From NCBI RefSeq assembly GCF_036346595.1, contig NZ_CP107834.1:1922001-1986000 (forward strand): DNA of 64,000 nucleotides, written 5' to 3'. This document shows positions 16,516-25,772 of the stretch, piece after piece; the first letter of the stretch is position 1, and each line of letters starts with the position of its first letter. The notes under the pieces were generated by a model. That model had not been told where the DNA came from and searched no databases. It worked only from the letters and a program-made list of their open reading frames with translations. The position numbers and the translations under genes were made by a program. This DNA comes from Streptomyces sp. NBC_00525 (GTDB lineage: Bacteria > Actinomycetota > Actinomycetes > Streptomycetales > Streptomycetaceae).

Positions 16516-17480
16516 ACGGCGCGGTCCTGGCGATCGACGCGGGGAACAGCAAGACCGATGTGGCCCTCGTCGGCGCGGACGGCACGGTGCTGGCCACGGC
16601 CAGGGGCGGCGGGTTCCAGCCGCCGTACGTGGGCGTGGAGCCGGCGGTCGACGTCCTCGGGGACGCGGTGGCGCGGGTGCTGGCCGCGGCCGGCGCGGAC
16701 ACCTCGTCGGTCGCCCATGTGTCGGCGTGCCTGGCCAACGCCGATCTGCCGGTCGAGGAGGAGCGGCTGACCGCGGCGCTGGCGGCGCGCGGCTGGGGCC
16801 GAACGGTCGAGGTCCGCAACGACACCTTCGCGATCCTGCGGGCCGGGGTGGACGAGCCGCGCGGCGTCGCCGTGGTCTGCGGCGCGGGCATCAACTGCGT
16901 CGGCATGGTCCCGGACGGGCGCACCGCGCGCTTCCCGGCGATAGGCCGCATCTCCGGTGACTGGGGCGGCGGTTCGGGCCTGTCCGAGGAGGCGATGTGG
17001 TTCGCCGCGCGCGCCGAGGACGGCCGGGGCGAGCCGACCGCGCTGGCCCGGACGCTGCCCGCGCACTTCGGGCTCGACTCGATGTACGCGCTGATCGAGG
17101 CGCTGCACCTGGGCCGCATCGAGGCGGAGCGCCGGCACGAACTGGCCCCGGTGCTCTTCGCGACGAGCGCGGCCGGTGACCCGGTGGCGCGGGGTCTGGT
17201 GGACCGGCTGGGCGAGGAGGTGGTGGCGCTGGCCTCGGTCGCGCTGAGCCGCCTGGAGCTGCTGGACGAGGAGGTGCCGGTGCTGCTCGGCGGCAGCGTC
17301 CTGGCGGCGCGCCACCCGCAGTTGGACGAGCGGATCGCCGAACTCCTCGCGGCGCGGGCCCCGAAGGCCGTGGTGCGGGTGGTACGGGAGTCCCCGGTGC
17401 TCGGCGCCGGGCTGCTCGGCCTGGACCGCACGGGCGCCGCGCCGCAGGTGCACGCCCGGCTGCGGGCGCAGTACGCCTGA
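16506..17480 (+). CDS. csnK: BadF/BadG-family sugar kinase (CsnK-like)
   Basis: A 324-aa kinase of the ASKHA fold, in the group that includes N-acetylglucosamine and glucosamine kinases. The ATP-binding elements are AIDAGNSKTDVAL (phosphate-1), the catalytic Asp region EVRNDTFAIL and VCGAGINCVG (phosphate-2/adenosine). The GTG start overlaps csnH by ten bases and follows GGGAG at eight bases, so translation is coupled. It likely phosphorylates the imported glucosamine unit in the cytoplasm. A hairpin terminator closes the operon. Confidence 0.87.
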   Translation: MGVNGAVLAIDAGNSKTDVALVGADGTVLATARGGGFQPPYVGVEPAVDVLGDAVARVLAAAGADTSSVAHVSACLANADLPVEEERLTAALAARGWGRTVEVRNDTFAILRAGVDEPRGVAVVCGAGINCVGMVPDGRTARFPAIGRISGDWGGGSGLSEEAMWFAARAEDGRGEPTALARTLPAHFGLDSMYALIEALHLGRIEAERRHELAPVLFATSAAGDPVARGLVDRLGEEVVALASVALSRLELLDEEVPVLLGGSVLAARHPQLDERIAELLAARAPKAVVRVVRESPVLGAGLLGLDRTGAAPQVHARLRAQYA

Positions 17481-17486
17481 GAGTTC

Positions 17487-17518
17487 GGACGGCCGGGGAA
17501 TCCGGGTTCCGGCCCGTC
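17487..17518 (+). terminator. Terminator of the csn-type operon
   Basis: GACGGCCGG pairs with CCGGCCCGTC across a loop that contains a further GGAA/TTCC pairing; one G is bulged. It begins six bases after the csnK stop. Confidence 0.7.
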
Positions 17519-17819
17519 AGGGGCGCCCCTCCGCCTGCGGGTTGCGGGGCGCCTTTCGCGTGTCCGGGAACCGATCGGGTGTCCCGAACGTGTTGATGGT
17601 GGGGAGGACGGTTCGGCGGGGGATCGCGCCGTTCGCCTTGATCAACGGCGCCGGTCTTGATCGAATGCCGTTGACCGCGGCCGGCCGTCGCGTGGCCCGG
17701 TGCCCGATCCAGGCGTTCTGGATGTGTGTGCCGGTCCCGGCGGCCATACTTCTGGCCGGGTACCAGTCCCCCGATCGGCCGGGGGGCGGGCCGCCGTCAA
17801 TGACCGAGGGGGAGGTCAC
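17519..17819. other. Intergenic region upstream of the GlnX-like gene
   Basis: About 300 bp between the csn operon and the signalling cluster. It contains a 12-bp palindrome AGGGGCGCCCCT near 17520, and two TTGATC hexamers 19 bases apart (17638 and 17657) in an otherwise GC-rich stretch, which might form a promoter or operator. No convincing -35/-10 pair was found. A 93-codon frame runs through it but lacks a ribosome site. Confidence 0.4.
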
Positions 17820-19220
17820 GTGACACACCCGCCGAGTGCGCGCCAGGCGCCGCACCGCGCTCCGGGGCAGCCGCCCGCGCCGGCGGCCGTACCCGTGCCG
17901 CCGCGGCCCGGCGCCCGTGCGGCCCTGGCCGGGCGGATGCGCGCCGCGGCCACCACCGAACCGGGCCGGCTGAGGATCATCGGGGCCGTCCTGGCGCTGC
18001 TGGTCCTGGCGTTCGGGGCGGTGACGGCGTTCGAGATCAGCGGCCGGGGTGCCGCCGCCGACGACGTGGTGGAGCGCAGCCAGCCGCTCAGCGCGGACGC
18101 GGCGGGCATCTACCGCTCGCTGGCGGACGCGGACGCGGCGGCGGCGAGCGGCTTCCTGGCCGGTCCGCAGGAGCCGCGCGCGGTGCACGAGCAGTATGTG
18201 AAGGACATCGAGGAGGCGTCCCGGCTGCTGGTGAAGGCCGCGGCGAACACGGAGGCGTCCTCGGCGTCGGGCCGCGAGATCACCACGCTCAACGAGGGGC
18301 TGCCGCGCTACACGGGCCTGATCGAGCGGGCCCGCGCCAACAACCGGCAGGGCCTTCCGCTGGGCGGCGCCTACCTGCGGTACGCGAACCAGCAGATGTC
18401 CGGTGAGCTGCTGCCGGCCGCCGAGCGGCTGTACGCGGCGGAGACCGGCCGGCTGGAGGCGGACCACGGCTCCGCGCGGGCCTGGCCGCTGTTCTCGGTG
18501 GCCGCCGGGGTGATCGCGCTGGCCGCGCTGGTGTGGGCGCAGCGGCGCAACTACCGGCAGACGAACCGGGTGTTCAACCAGGGGCTGCTGGCGGCGACCG
18601 CCGCGGCGACGGTGCTGCTGCTGTGGCTGGCCGTGGGGCACACGGTGGCCAGGGCCGATCTGGCGGAGGCCGACGCGCACGGGCAGCAGTCGATGGACGT
18701 GCTCAACCGGGCGCGCATCGACTCGCTGAAGGCGCGCGCCGACGAGAACCTGACGGTGGTGGCCCGCGGCGCGGTGCTCACCGCGGACGGCAGGAACGAC
18801 AAGTACGAGACCGATTACGCGGCGGGCATGAAGGCGCTCGGCGAGGAACTGGCCGCGGCGGCGAAGCTGGCCGACGAGACCGGGGACACCGAGGGCGGCA
18901 AGCCGGTCGCCGCGGCGGCCGCCGCGGTCACGGAGTGGCAGGAACGGCACCGCACCGCCCGGAAGACCGACGACGCCGGGGACTACGAGTCCGCGCTGGA
19001 GCAGATCATCGGCCAGGAGAATTCCACCGGAGAGTCCTTCAAGAAGGTGGACGACGCGCTGCGCGACGCCCTGGCGCACGAGCAGAGCGAGTTCACCCGT
19101 GCCGCGCGGGACGGCCGCGACGCCCTGGGCGGCCTGCCCGTGGGCGCGGCGGTGCTGGCCGTGCTGGGCGCGGTGGCGGCGATCGTCGGCGTCAACCGCA
19201 GGCTCTCGGAGTTCCGGTGA
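17820..19220 (+). CDS. GlnX-like membrane sensor of the PknG pathway
   Basis: A 466-aa membrane protein with four hydrophobic segments (about 52-72, 220-241, 254-277 and 437-459). This gives two extracytoplasmic helical loops of about 150 residues, the topology of the mycobacterial/corynebacterial GlnX protein. The N-terminal cytoplasmic stretch is Pro/Ala-rich. Its neighbours are a GlnH-like binding protein and a PknG kinase, as in mycobacteria, where GlnX passes amino-acid availability sensed by GlnH to PknG. Assignment rests on topology and context. The GTG follows GAGGGGGAGG. Confidence 0.75.
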   Translation: MTHPPSARQAPHRAPGQPPAPAAVPVPPRPGARAALAGRMRAAATTEPGRLRIIGAVLALLVLAFGAVTAFEISGRGAAADDVVERSQPLSADAAGIYRSLADADAAAASGFLAGPQEPRAVHEQYVKDIEEASRLLVKAAANTEASSASGREITTLNEGLPRYTGLIERARANNRQGLPLGGAYLRYANQQMSGELLPAAERLYAAETGRLEADHGSARAWPLFSVAAGVIALAALVWAQRRNYRQTNRVFNQGLLAATAAATVLLLWLAVGHTVARADLAEADAHGQQSMDVLNRARIDSLKARADENLTVVARGAVLTADGRNDKYETDYAAGMKALGEELAAAAKLADETGDTEGGKPVAAAAAAVTEWQERHRTARKTDDAGDYESALEQIIGQENSTGESFKKVDDALRDALAHEQSEFTRAARDGRDALGGLPVGAAVLAVLGAVAAIVGVNRRLSEFR

Positions 19221-19231
19221 CAGGGGGAGCG

Positions 19232-20275
19232 ATGACAGCGAAGGACCCGAGGACGGGCCGCGGACCGCTGCGCCGGCTGCGTGGCTGGGGCGGGGTGACG
19301 GCGATGGCCGCGGCCTGCGCGCTGACGGCGTCGCTGACCGTGCTGCCGCTGTCCCACGACGGCGACGACGTCTTCGGCCCCCAGATGACGGGGCCGGGCG
19401 CGGCGCATGCCCTGCAGGCGCGCGCCGACACGTGCACGGAGCCGGAGGCGAGTCTGCGGCCGGGCGCGGTGGACGGGGACGCGGTCAGGAAGATCAAGGA
19501 GCGCGGCAAGCTCATCGCGGGCGTCGACCAGAACAGCTTCCAGTGGGGCTTCCGCAATCCGGAGTCCGGTCATCTGGAGGGCTTCGACATCGACCTGGTG
19601 CGGGCGATCGCCGAGGACATCCTCGGGGACGGCGACAAGGTGATCTTCCGGGCCATCCCGACCAATCAGCGCATCGCCGCGCTGGAGAACGACAAGGTGG
19701 ACGTCGTCGTGCGGACGATGACGATCAACTGCGCCCGGCTGAAGCAGGTGTCGTTCTCGACGGCCTACTTCCAGGCCGGCCAGCAGGTCCTCGCCGCGAA
19801 GGAGGACCACTCGATCACCGGGTTCAACTCCACGCTGGCCGGCAAGCGGGTCTGCACCGCCGAGGGCTCCACGGCGTACGAGGCGCTGGAGAAGGAGTCG
19901 TTCGGCTCGGTCTACAAGGACGAGGCCGACGGCACGGCGGCCGACCGGGACCGGCTGACCGTCCCCAACCAGCTGGACTGCCTGGTGCGGCTCCAGCTGG
20001 GCGAGGTGGACGCGGTCGTCACGGACAACGCGCTGGCCGCCGGCCAGGCCGCCCAGGACCCGGCCGTGGAGCTGAAGGGCGACCCGTTCACCACCGAGTA
20101 CTACGGCGTGGCGGCGAAGAAGGGCGCGGACGATCTGGTGGCGCGGGTCAACAAGGTGCTGGAGGGCTACCGCGCGGGCGGCTCGGACAGCCGCTGGATG
20201 AAGTCGTACCGCGCGTGGCTGGAGGGCGGCCTGCCGGGGATCGAGGCGCCGCCGGCACCGAAGTACCGGGACTAG
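19232..20275 (+). CDS. glnH: GlnH-like amino-acid-binding protein
   Basis: A 347-aa membrane-anchored periplasmic-binding protein (family 3). After an N-terminal hydrophobic segment (about 22-43) comes the binding fold: ERGKLIAGVDQNSFQWGF, GFDIDLVRAIAEDILG, RIAALENDKVDVVVRTMTIN and DNALAAGQA. Ligands of this family are Glu, Gln or Asp; the mycobacterial counterpart binds Asp/Glu and signals rather than transports. No permease or ATPase gene is adjacent, which supports sensing. There is a Cys in the hydrophobic segment but hydrophobic residues continue after it, so a lipobox is doubtful. The ATG is preceded by GGGGGAG; a GTG five codons earlier overlaps the GlnX-like gene. Confidence 0.83.
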   Translation: MTAKDPRTGRGPLRRLRGWGGVTAMAAACALTASLTVLPLSHDGDDVFGPQMTGPGAAHALQARADTCTEPEASLRPGAVDGDAVRKIKERGKLIAGVDQNSFQWGFRNPESGHLEGFDIDLVRAIAEDILGDGDKVIFRAIPTNQRIAALENDKVDVVVRTMTINCARLKQVSFSTAYFQAGQQVLAAKEDHSITGFNSTLAGKRVCTAEGSTAYEALEKESFGSVYKDEADGTAADRDRLTVPNQLDCLVRLQLGEVDAVVTDNALAAGQAAQDPAVELKGDPFTTEYYGVAAKKGADDLVARVNKVLEGYRAGGSDSRWMKSYRAWLEGGLPGIEAPPAPKYRD

Positions 20276-20346
20276 ATCCGTCCGAGCGCGGGCGGCGGCA
20301 CTGATCCTGCGGGCCCCGGCCGGCAGGGAGAGCGGAGAGGTGATCG

Positions 20347-21678
20347 ATGGGCGTCGCTGGCCCCTTCCCCAGCTACGCGGCCCGGCCCCCCGGTCCGGTC
20401 ATGGACCGGGACGAGGCCGACCGTGCGCTGGCCCGGCTCGGCGCGGAGCACGAGGCGATCGAGACCTCGCTCCTCGCCCTCCAGGACCACGCGGGCCGCA
20501 GGCTCCTGGAGGGCGCCGAGCTGTCCGGCGTCACCCGCGAGCGATGGGCCGTCACCGAGCGGTCGGTCACCCTGCTGTGGAGCTACTTCGAGGCGTACGC
20601 GGGAGTGCTCGACCAGGCGCGCGAGGTGCGGGCCAGGCGCCGCCACCCCAACCGCGAGGATCTGACGGTCCTGACCGAGCTGCTGCGCGGCCAGGGGGTC
20701 ACCGTGGCGCACGCCGCCGCCGGGCACGACCCGTCCGTCACCGGCCCGGCCCGGCTCTCCGAGCGGTTCACGCTGGAGGAGCTGGTCGCCCGGATGAACC
20801 GGCTGTACGCGAGCGCCCTGGACATGGTGGTGGCGTCGGACACGGTGTGGTCGGCGATGCCCGCCCGGATAGACCTGCTCGCCGCCGAGCTGCGCCGCAC
20901 GCACTCGCTGGCGCACTCGGTGGGCGTACGGCCCGGTGAGCATCCGGCGGGCGACGAGCTGGAGGCGATCACCGAGGAGCTGGGCACGCTGCGCGCCCAG
21001 GTGATCGCGGACCCGCTGGCGTTCTGGCTGCCGGGGCCGGGCAGCGCCGCGCCCGGCGGCGGGCGCCCGGACACGACGCGCTACGACCGGGCGGCGCGGG
21101 CCCTGGAGGACGTACGGCGCGAGGTCGAGGCGGTGCTCGCGGTGCGGCAGGACGCCGAGCAGCGGCTGGTGCACCTGCGCGACGTGCTCTCCCGCGCCGA
21201 CCGCACGCTGGCCGAGGCGCGGACGGCGCGCGGCGAGGTGCTGGCCAAGATCGCGGCGTCGGAGGTGCCGGTGGTCAACGGCCCGCCGACCGCCCTCCAG
21301 GAACGGCTGGCCGCCGCGTCGGAGTACCGCAGGCATGCCCGCTGGCACCGGCTGTCCCCGCTGCTGGAGGCGCTGGAGCGGGAGGCGGAGGAAGAACTGC
21401 TGCGGGCCCGCGAGCAGTTGACGGCGGTGACCGCGCCGCTGGCCGTCCGGGCGGAGCTGCGCGGCCGGCTCGACGCGTACAAGGCGAAGGTGGCCCGCAA
21501 CGGCCTGGCCGAGGACCCGGTCCTGATCGAGCGGTACGACGCGGCGCGGCGGATGCTGTGGAGCGCGCCGTGCGATCTGCGGGTGGCCGCGCAGGCGGTG
21601 CAGCGCTACCAGGACGCGGCGCTGGAGCTGCTGGACGTCCCGTCGAGGCGGCGGGGCGAAGAGGGGGAACGAACATGA
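20347..21678 (+). CDS. Coiled-coil protein of the PknG cluster, function unknown
   Basis: A 443-aa soluble protein, almost entirely helical and rich in Ala, Glu, Arg and Leu. Heptad-like stretches lie around residues 20-100 and 235-380 (for example DVRREVEAVLAVRQDAEQRL and LLEALEREAEEELLRAREQL). No catalytic motif, signal peptide or membrane segment is visible. Its stop overlaps the pknG start by four bases (ATGA), so it is translated with the kinase and probably works with it as a scaffold or regulator. The ATG follows GGAGAGG. Confidence 0.8.
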   Translation: MGVAGPFPSYAARPPGPVMDRDEADRALARLGAEHEAIETSLLALQDHAGRRLLEGAELSGVTRERWAVTERSVTLLWSYFEAYAGVLDQAREVRARRRHPNREDLTVLTELLRGQGVTVAHAAAGHDPSVTGPARLSERFTLEELVARMNRLYASALDMVVASDTVWSAMPARIDLLAAELRRTHSLAHSVGVRPGEHPAGDELEAITEELGTLRAQVIADPLAFWLPGPGSAAPGGGRPDTTRYDRAARALEDVRREVEAVLAVRQDAEQRLVHLRDVLSRADRTLAEARTARGEVLAKIAASEVPVVNGPPTALQERLAAASEYRRHARWHRLSPLLEALEREAEEELLRAREQLTAVTAPLAVRAELRGRLDAYKAKVARNGLAEDPVLIERYDAARRMLWSAPCDLRVAAQAVQRYQDAALELLDVPSRRRGEEGERT

Positions 21679-24431
21679 GTACGCAGTGCCAGCGCCCCGC
21701 GTGCGAGGGCAGCTACGAGGACATGGGCGGCGGTGAGCTGTACTGCGACACCTGCGGTCTGGCGCCTGTCGTCTCTCCGAACGGGATGGTCAGTTCGCCG
21801 CCGACCGGGGTCGCGGTGGGCGGCCGGGGCAGCCGTGGGTCGAACAGCTCGTCGGCGCGCAGCGGTTCGCAGTCCTCGTCGCGGGCGTCCTCGCGCTCCT
21901 CGTCCCGGTCCTCGACGTCGCGGCGCTCGGTGTCGGGGCGGCTCTCGCGGTCGCTGTCCGGCGCGGCCACCGCGCATTCGGTCTCGGTGCGCTCCTCCGC
22001 CAGGTCGACCAACTCCTCTGGCCGCAACCGGCTGGGCGCGGGCCTGGTGCAGGTGCCGGACGTGCCGCGCCCCGATCCGCGTACGGCCGTCATGGAGAAC
22101 CCGGAGGTTCCCGAGCGCAAGCGGTTCTGCTCGCGGTCGGACTGCGGGGCTCCGGTGGGCCGGGCGCGGGGCGAGCGGCCTGGCCGCACCGAGGGGTTCT
22201 GCACCAAGTGCGGCCACCCGTACTCCTTCGTGCCCAAGCTCGAGGCGGGCGACGTGGTGCACGGCCAGTACGAGGTCGCGGGCTGTCTGGCGCACGGCGG
22301 GCTCGGCTGGGTCTACCTGGCGGTGGACCGGGCGGTGTCCGACCGGTGGGTGGTGCTCAAGGGCCTGCTGGACACGGGCGACCAGGACGCGATGGCGGCG
22401 GCGATATCGGAGCGGCGGTTCCTCGCCGAGATCGAGCACTCCAACATCGTGCGCATCTACAACTTCGTGGAGCACCTGGACCAGCGGACCGGTTCGCTCG
22501 ACGGCTACATCGTCATGGAGTACGTCGGCGGCAAGTCGCTCAAGGAGATCGCCAACGAGCGCCGCACCCCGGCCGGGAAGCGCGATCCGCTGCCGGTGGA
22601 GCAGGCGTGCGCGTTCGGCATCGAGGCGCTGGAGGCGCTGGGCCATCTGCACAGCCGCAACCTGCTGTACTGCGACTTCAAGGTGGACAACGCGATCCAG
22701 ACCGAGGACCAGCTGAAGCTCATCGACATGGGCGCGGTCCGCCGGATGGACGACGAGGAGTCGGCGATCTACGGCACCGTCGGCTACCAGGCCCCCGAGG
22801 TCGCGGAGCTGGGCCCGTCGGTCGCCTCCGACCTGTACACGGTGGCCCGGACGCTCGCCGTGCTGACCTTCGACTTCCAGGGGTACACGAACGTCTTCGT
22901 GGACTCGCTGCCGGACCCGGACAACATCGAGGTGTTCCGGACCTACGAGTCGTTCTACCGGCTCCTGGTGCGGGCGACCGACCCGGACCCGGCCCGCCGG
23001 TTCGCCTCGGCGGCGGAGATGGCGGAGCAGCTGACGGGTGTGCTGCGGGAGGTGGTGTCCCTGCAGAGCGGGCGTCCGCGTCCGGCGCTGTCCACGCTGT
23101 TCGGCGGGGAGTTGCGGGTCACCGACACGGAGCTGTTCGCGGACGGTGCGGGCGAGGTGTCGCGCCTGGGCGCCAGGGCCGCCGCGTCCGGCGGGCGCTT
23201 CGGCCGCCGGAAGGGCGGTACGGCCGCCGGGGCGCCGGCCGCGCCCGCCGCCGTGACCCCGCCCGGCGGGACGCCGGGGGCGCTGCCCGCCGGGCCCGCC
23301 CCGTCGCCCGCGGGCGCGGCGCCGGTGCCGTCGGCCGCCACCCACGTCCGTACGCCGGGTGGCGCGGGCACCGGCGCGGGCCCGCTGCCGTACGCGCCGG
23401 CGGCGAGTGTTCCGGCGCCGCGCAGCCCGCTCCCGGCCCCCTCCCCCGGCGCCGCGCCCGCGGTTGCGGGGGGCGGCGCGCCCCGGCTCGCCGGGCTCGA
23501 CGTACGCGGGACCTCGCTGGCGCTGCCCGTGCCGCGTGTCGACGCGAACGACCCCAACGCCGGTTTCCTGGCCGGGGTGATGGCGTCCGCGCCGGCCGAG
23601 CTGATCGCCGCGTTGCAGGCGGTGCCGGCCGCGTCGCTGGAGACCCGGCTGCGTGAGCTGCGGGCCCATCTGGAGATGGGCGACCTCGGTGCGGCGGCGA
23701 AGACCCTGGGCGAGCTGGAGGGACAGCACGCGGACGACTGGCGCGTCGTCTGGTACCGGGGCCTCACCTCGCTGGTGACCGGTGCCAACGAGAACGCGGC
23801 GCTGTCGTTCGACGCGGTGTACGACGCGTTCCCCGGCGAGCCCGCGCCGAAGCTGGCCCTGGGCATCTGCGCGGAGGTCCTGGGGCAGCTGGACAACGCC
23901 GCCGAGTACTACCGGCTGGTGTGGCTGACCGATCCCAGCTTCGTGAGCGCGGCGTTCGGCCTGGCCCGGGTGCAGATCGCGGCCGGTGACCGGAACGCGG
24001 CCGTCCGGACGCTGGAGTCGGTGCCGGAGGCGTCGATCCACTACACGGCGGCCCGGATCGCGGCCGTCCGGGCCCGGCTGCGCGAACGCGCCCCGGACGA
24101 ACCGCTGATGGCGGACCTGACGGCGGCGGCGGCCCAGGTGTCGGGGCTCACCGGGCTCGGACTCGACGCGGTCCGGCGGGAGCGGCTCGCGACCGAGGTT
24201 CTCGGCTCGGCGCTCGACTGGGTACTCTCCGGTAGCCCGTCCGGCCCGCAGCCCGCCGCGCAGGCGGGGCCGCGCCCGGCGACGCTGCTGGGCAGCGAGC
24301 TGGACGAGCGCGGTCTGCGTTTCGGTCTGGAGCGTGCGTACCGGATGCTCGCCCGGCTCGCCGAGCCCGGCGACGAGAGGATCGAACTGGTGGAACGGGC
24401 CAACCGCTTCCGCCCCCGAACGTGGGTGTGA
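21675..24431 (+). CDS. pknG: PknG-type serine/threonine protein kinase
   Basis: A soluble 918-aa kinase with the PknG layout. Residues 1-30 hold a zinc ribbon (CQRPACEG...YCDTCG). Residues about 57-120 are a Ser/Arg-rich disordered stretch. Next are a rubredoxin-like element (CSRSDCG...CTKCG), the kinase (about 193-460: LAHGGLGWVYLAVD, VVLKG, catalytic loop YCDFKVDN, LIDMGAV, YGTVGYQAPE), a Pro/Ala-rich linker and a TPR domain (about 650-915, ending RANRFRPRTWV as in mycobacterial PknG). PknG phosphorylates an FHA protein (GarA/OdhI) that controls 2-oxoglutarate use; an FHA gene lies three genes on. The first rubredoxin knuckle is CxxxxCG instead of CxxCG. Confidence 0.92.
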   Translation: MSTQCQRPACEGSYEDMGGGELYCDTCGLAPVVSPNGMVSSPPTGVAVGGRGSRGSNSSSARSGSQSSSRASSRSSSRSSTSRRSVSGRLSRSLSGAATAHSVSVRSSARSTNSSGRNRLGAGLVQVPDVPRPDPRTAVMENPEVPERKRFCSRSDCGAPVGRARGERPGRTEGFCTKCGHPYSFVPKLEAGDVVHGQYEVAGCLAHGGLGWVYLAVDRAVSDRWVVLKGLLDTGDQDAMAAAISERRFLAEIEHSNIVRIYNFVEHLDQRTGSLDGYIVMEYVGGKSLKEIANERRTPAGKRDPLPVEQACAFGIEALEALGHLHSRNLLYCDFKVDNAIQTEDQLKLIDMGAVRRMDDEESAIYGTVGYQAPEVAELGPSVASDLYTVARTLAVLTFDFQGYTNVFVDSLPDPDNIEVFRTYESFYRLLVRATDPDPARRFASAAEMAEQLTGVLREVVSLQSGRPRPALSTLFGGELRVTDTELFADGAGEVSRLGARAAASGGRFGRRKGGTAAGAPAAPAAVTPPGGTPGALPAGPAPSPAGAAPVPSAATHVRTPGGAGTGAGPLPYAPAASVPAPRSPLPAPSPGAAPAVAGGGAPRLAGLDVRGTSLALPVPRVDANDPNAGFLAGVMASAPAELIAALQAVPAASLETRLRELRAHLEMGDLGAAAKTLGELEGQHADDWRVVWYRGLTSLVTGANENAALSFDAVYDAFPGEPAPKLALGICAEVLGQLDNAAEYYRLVWLTDPSFVSAAFGLARVQIAAGDRNAAVRTLESVPEASIHYTAARIAAVRARLRERAPDEPLMADLTAAAAQVSGLTGLGLDAVRRERLATEVLGSALDWVLSGSPSGPQPAAQAGPRPATLLGSELDERGLRFGLERAYRMLARLAEPGDERIELVERANRFRPRTWV

Positions 24432-24433
24432 AC

Positions 24434-25669
24434 ATGTCGCAGAACCACCAGGAGACGGCCCTGCCGAGGTGCCCCGGCTGCGCGGAGCCGCTGGAGCGGG
24501 ACGACCTGTTCTGCGGCGCCTGCGGGTACGACCTGTCGGCCGTGCCGGAGCCGCCGCGCGACCGCCCCACGGTCGCCATCGCCGCGCCGGACGCCCCCGG
24601 ACCGGCTCCGGCCGCCGCACCGCGCGCCGCCGCGCCGGACCCGTCGTCCCCGGTGCGCCACGACGGGCCCGCCGCCTCCGCCGACTTCGAACTGGCCGCG
24701 CCGGGCGCCGCCCCCGATCCGCGTACCGGGCCGCCTGCGGCCCCGGCGGCCGGCGGCGCGGTCTGTGTGGCCTGCCGGGCCGGGCGGGTCGACGGCGACG
24801 GCTACTGCGAGAACTGCGGCCACGCGCAGCCGCGCGAGCGCGACCACATGGAGCGGGAGCTGGGTTCGGTCGCCGCGGTCAGCGACCGGGGGCTGCGCCA
24901 CCACCGCAACGAGGACTCGTTCGCGGTGTCCACGACCGCGCTGCCGGACGGTTCGGCGGCCGTCGTCGCGATCGTCTGCGACGGGGTGTCGTCGGCCAGC
25001 AGGCCCGACGAGGCGTCGGCCGCGGCGGCGGGCGCGGCCAACGAGTCGCTCCTGGAGTCGCTGCCGCGCGGTACGCATCCGCAGCAGGCGATGCACGAGG
25101 CGATCGTGGCGGCGGCGGAGTCGGTCAACCGGCTGGCCCAGCAGGCCGTTCCGGAGCGTGATCCGCACCGCCACCAGAACGCCCCGGCGTGCACGCTGGT
25201 CGGCGCGGTCATGGCGAGCGGGCTGCTGGTGGTCGGCTGGGTCGGCGACAGCCGCGTGTACTGGGTGCCGGAGGACCGCTCCACCGCGCCCGCCCGGCTC
25301 ACCGAGGACGACTCGTGGGCCGCGCAGATGGTGGCGACGGGCCTGATGAACGAGGCGGAGGCGTACGCGGACGAGCGCGCCCACGCCATCACCGGCTGGC
25401 TCGGCGCGGACGCCTATGAACTGGAGCCGCACACCGCCTCGTTCAAGCCCGACCGGCCGGGCCTGGTGGTGGTCTGCACGGACGGCCTGTGGAACTACGC
25501 GGAGTCCGCCGCCGAGATGGCCGCCGCGGTGCCGCAGGACGCGTACGCCCATCCGCTGCGCGGGGCGCGGGCTCTGGTGGGGCACGCCCTGGACGGCGGC
25601 GGCCACGACAACGTAACAGTGGCCCTGCTGCCGTTCGCCGTCTCCCCGCAGGGGGCAGGCTCCGCCTGA
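24434..25669 (+). CDS. PP2C-family protein serine/threonine phosphatase with zinc ribbons
   Basis: A 411-aa phosphatase, likely the partner of PknG. Two zinc ribbons come first (CPGCAEP...CGACG at 11-30; CVACRAG...CENCG near 115-135), separated by a Pro/Ala-rich linker. The PP2C domain follows with its metal-binding motifs: SDRGLRHHRNEDSF, CDGVSS, GWVGDSRVYW, CTDGLWNY and GGHDNVTVALL. The ATG at 24434 is three bases after the pknG stop; a GTG four codons earlier overlaps pknG. No separate promoter is apparent. Confidence 0.9.
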   Translation: MSQNHQETALPRCPGCAEPLERDDLFCGACGYDLSAVPEPPRDRPTVAIAAPDAPGPAPAAAPRAAAPDPSSPVRHDGPAASADFELAAPGAAPDPRTGPPAAPAAGGAVCVACRAGRVDGDGYCENCGHAQPRERDHMERELGSVAAVSDRGLRHHRNEDSFAVSTTALPDGSAAVVAIVCDGVSSASRPDEASAAAAGAANESLLESLPRGTHPQQAMHEAIVAAAESVNRLAQQAVPERDPHRHQNAPACTLVGAVMASGLLVVGWVGDSRVYWVPEDRSTAPARLTEDDSWAAQMVATGLMNEAEAYADERAHAITGWLGADAYELEPHTASFKPDRPGLVVVCTDGLWNYAESAAEMAAAVPQDAYAHPLRGARALVGHALDGGGHDNVTVALLPFAVSPQGAGSA

Positions 25670-25772
25670 TTGAGACCGACCGGCGAATGGCGGGTCCGCC
25701 CCCTCCCGCCTTCGATGCTTTGTCCGTACCTCTGTCTTCATCTGACAGGTGGAGCCTCAAGGAGCCGATCAG

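Noticed and set aside
17542..17823. A 93-codon plus-strand ORF ahead of the GlnX-like gene
   Set aside because: No ribosome site, and it overlaps the well-supported GTG start; the peptide has no recognisable feature.
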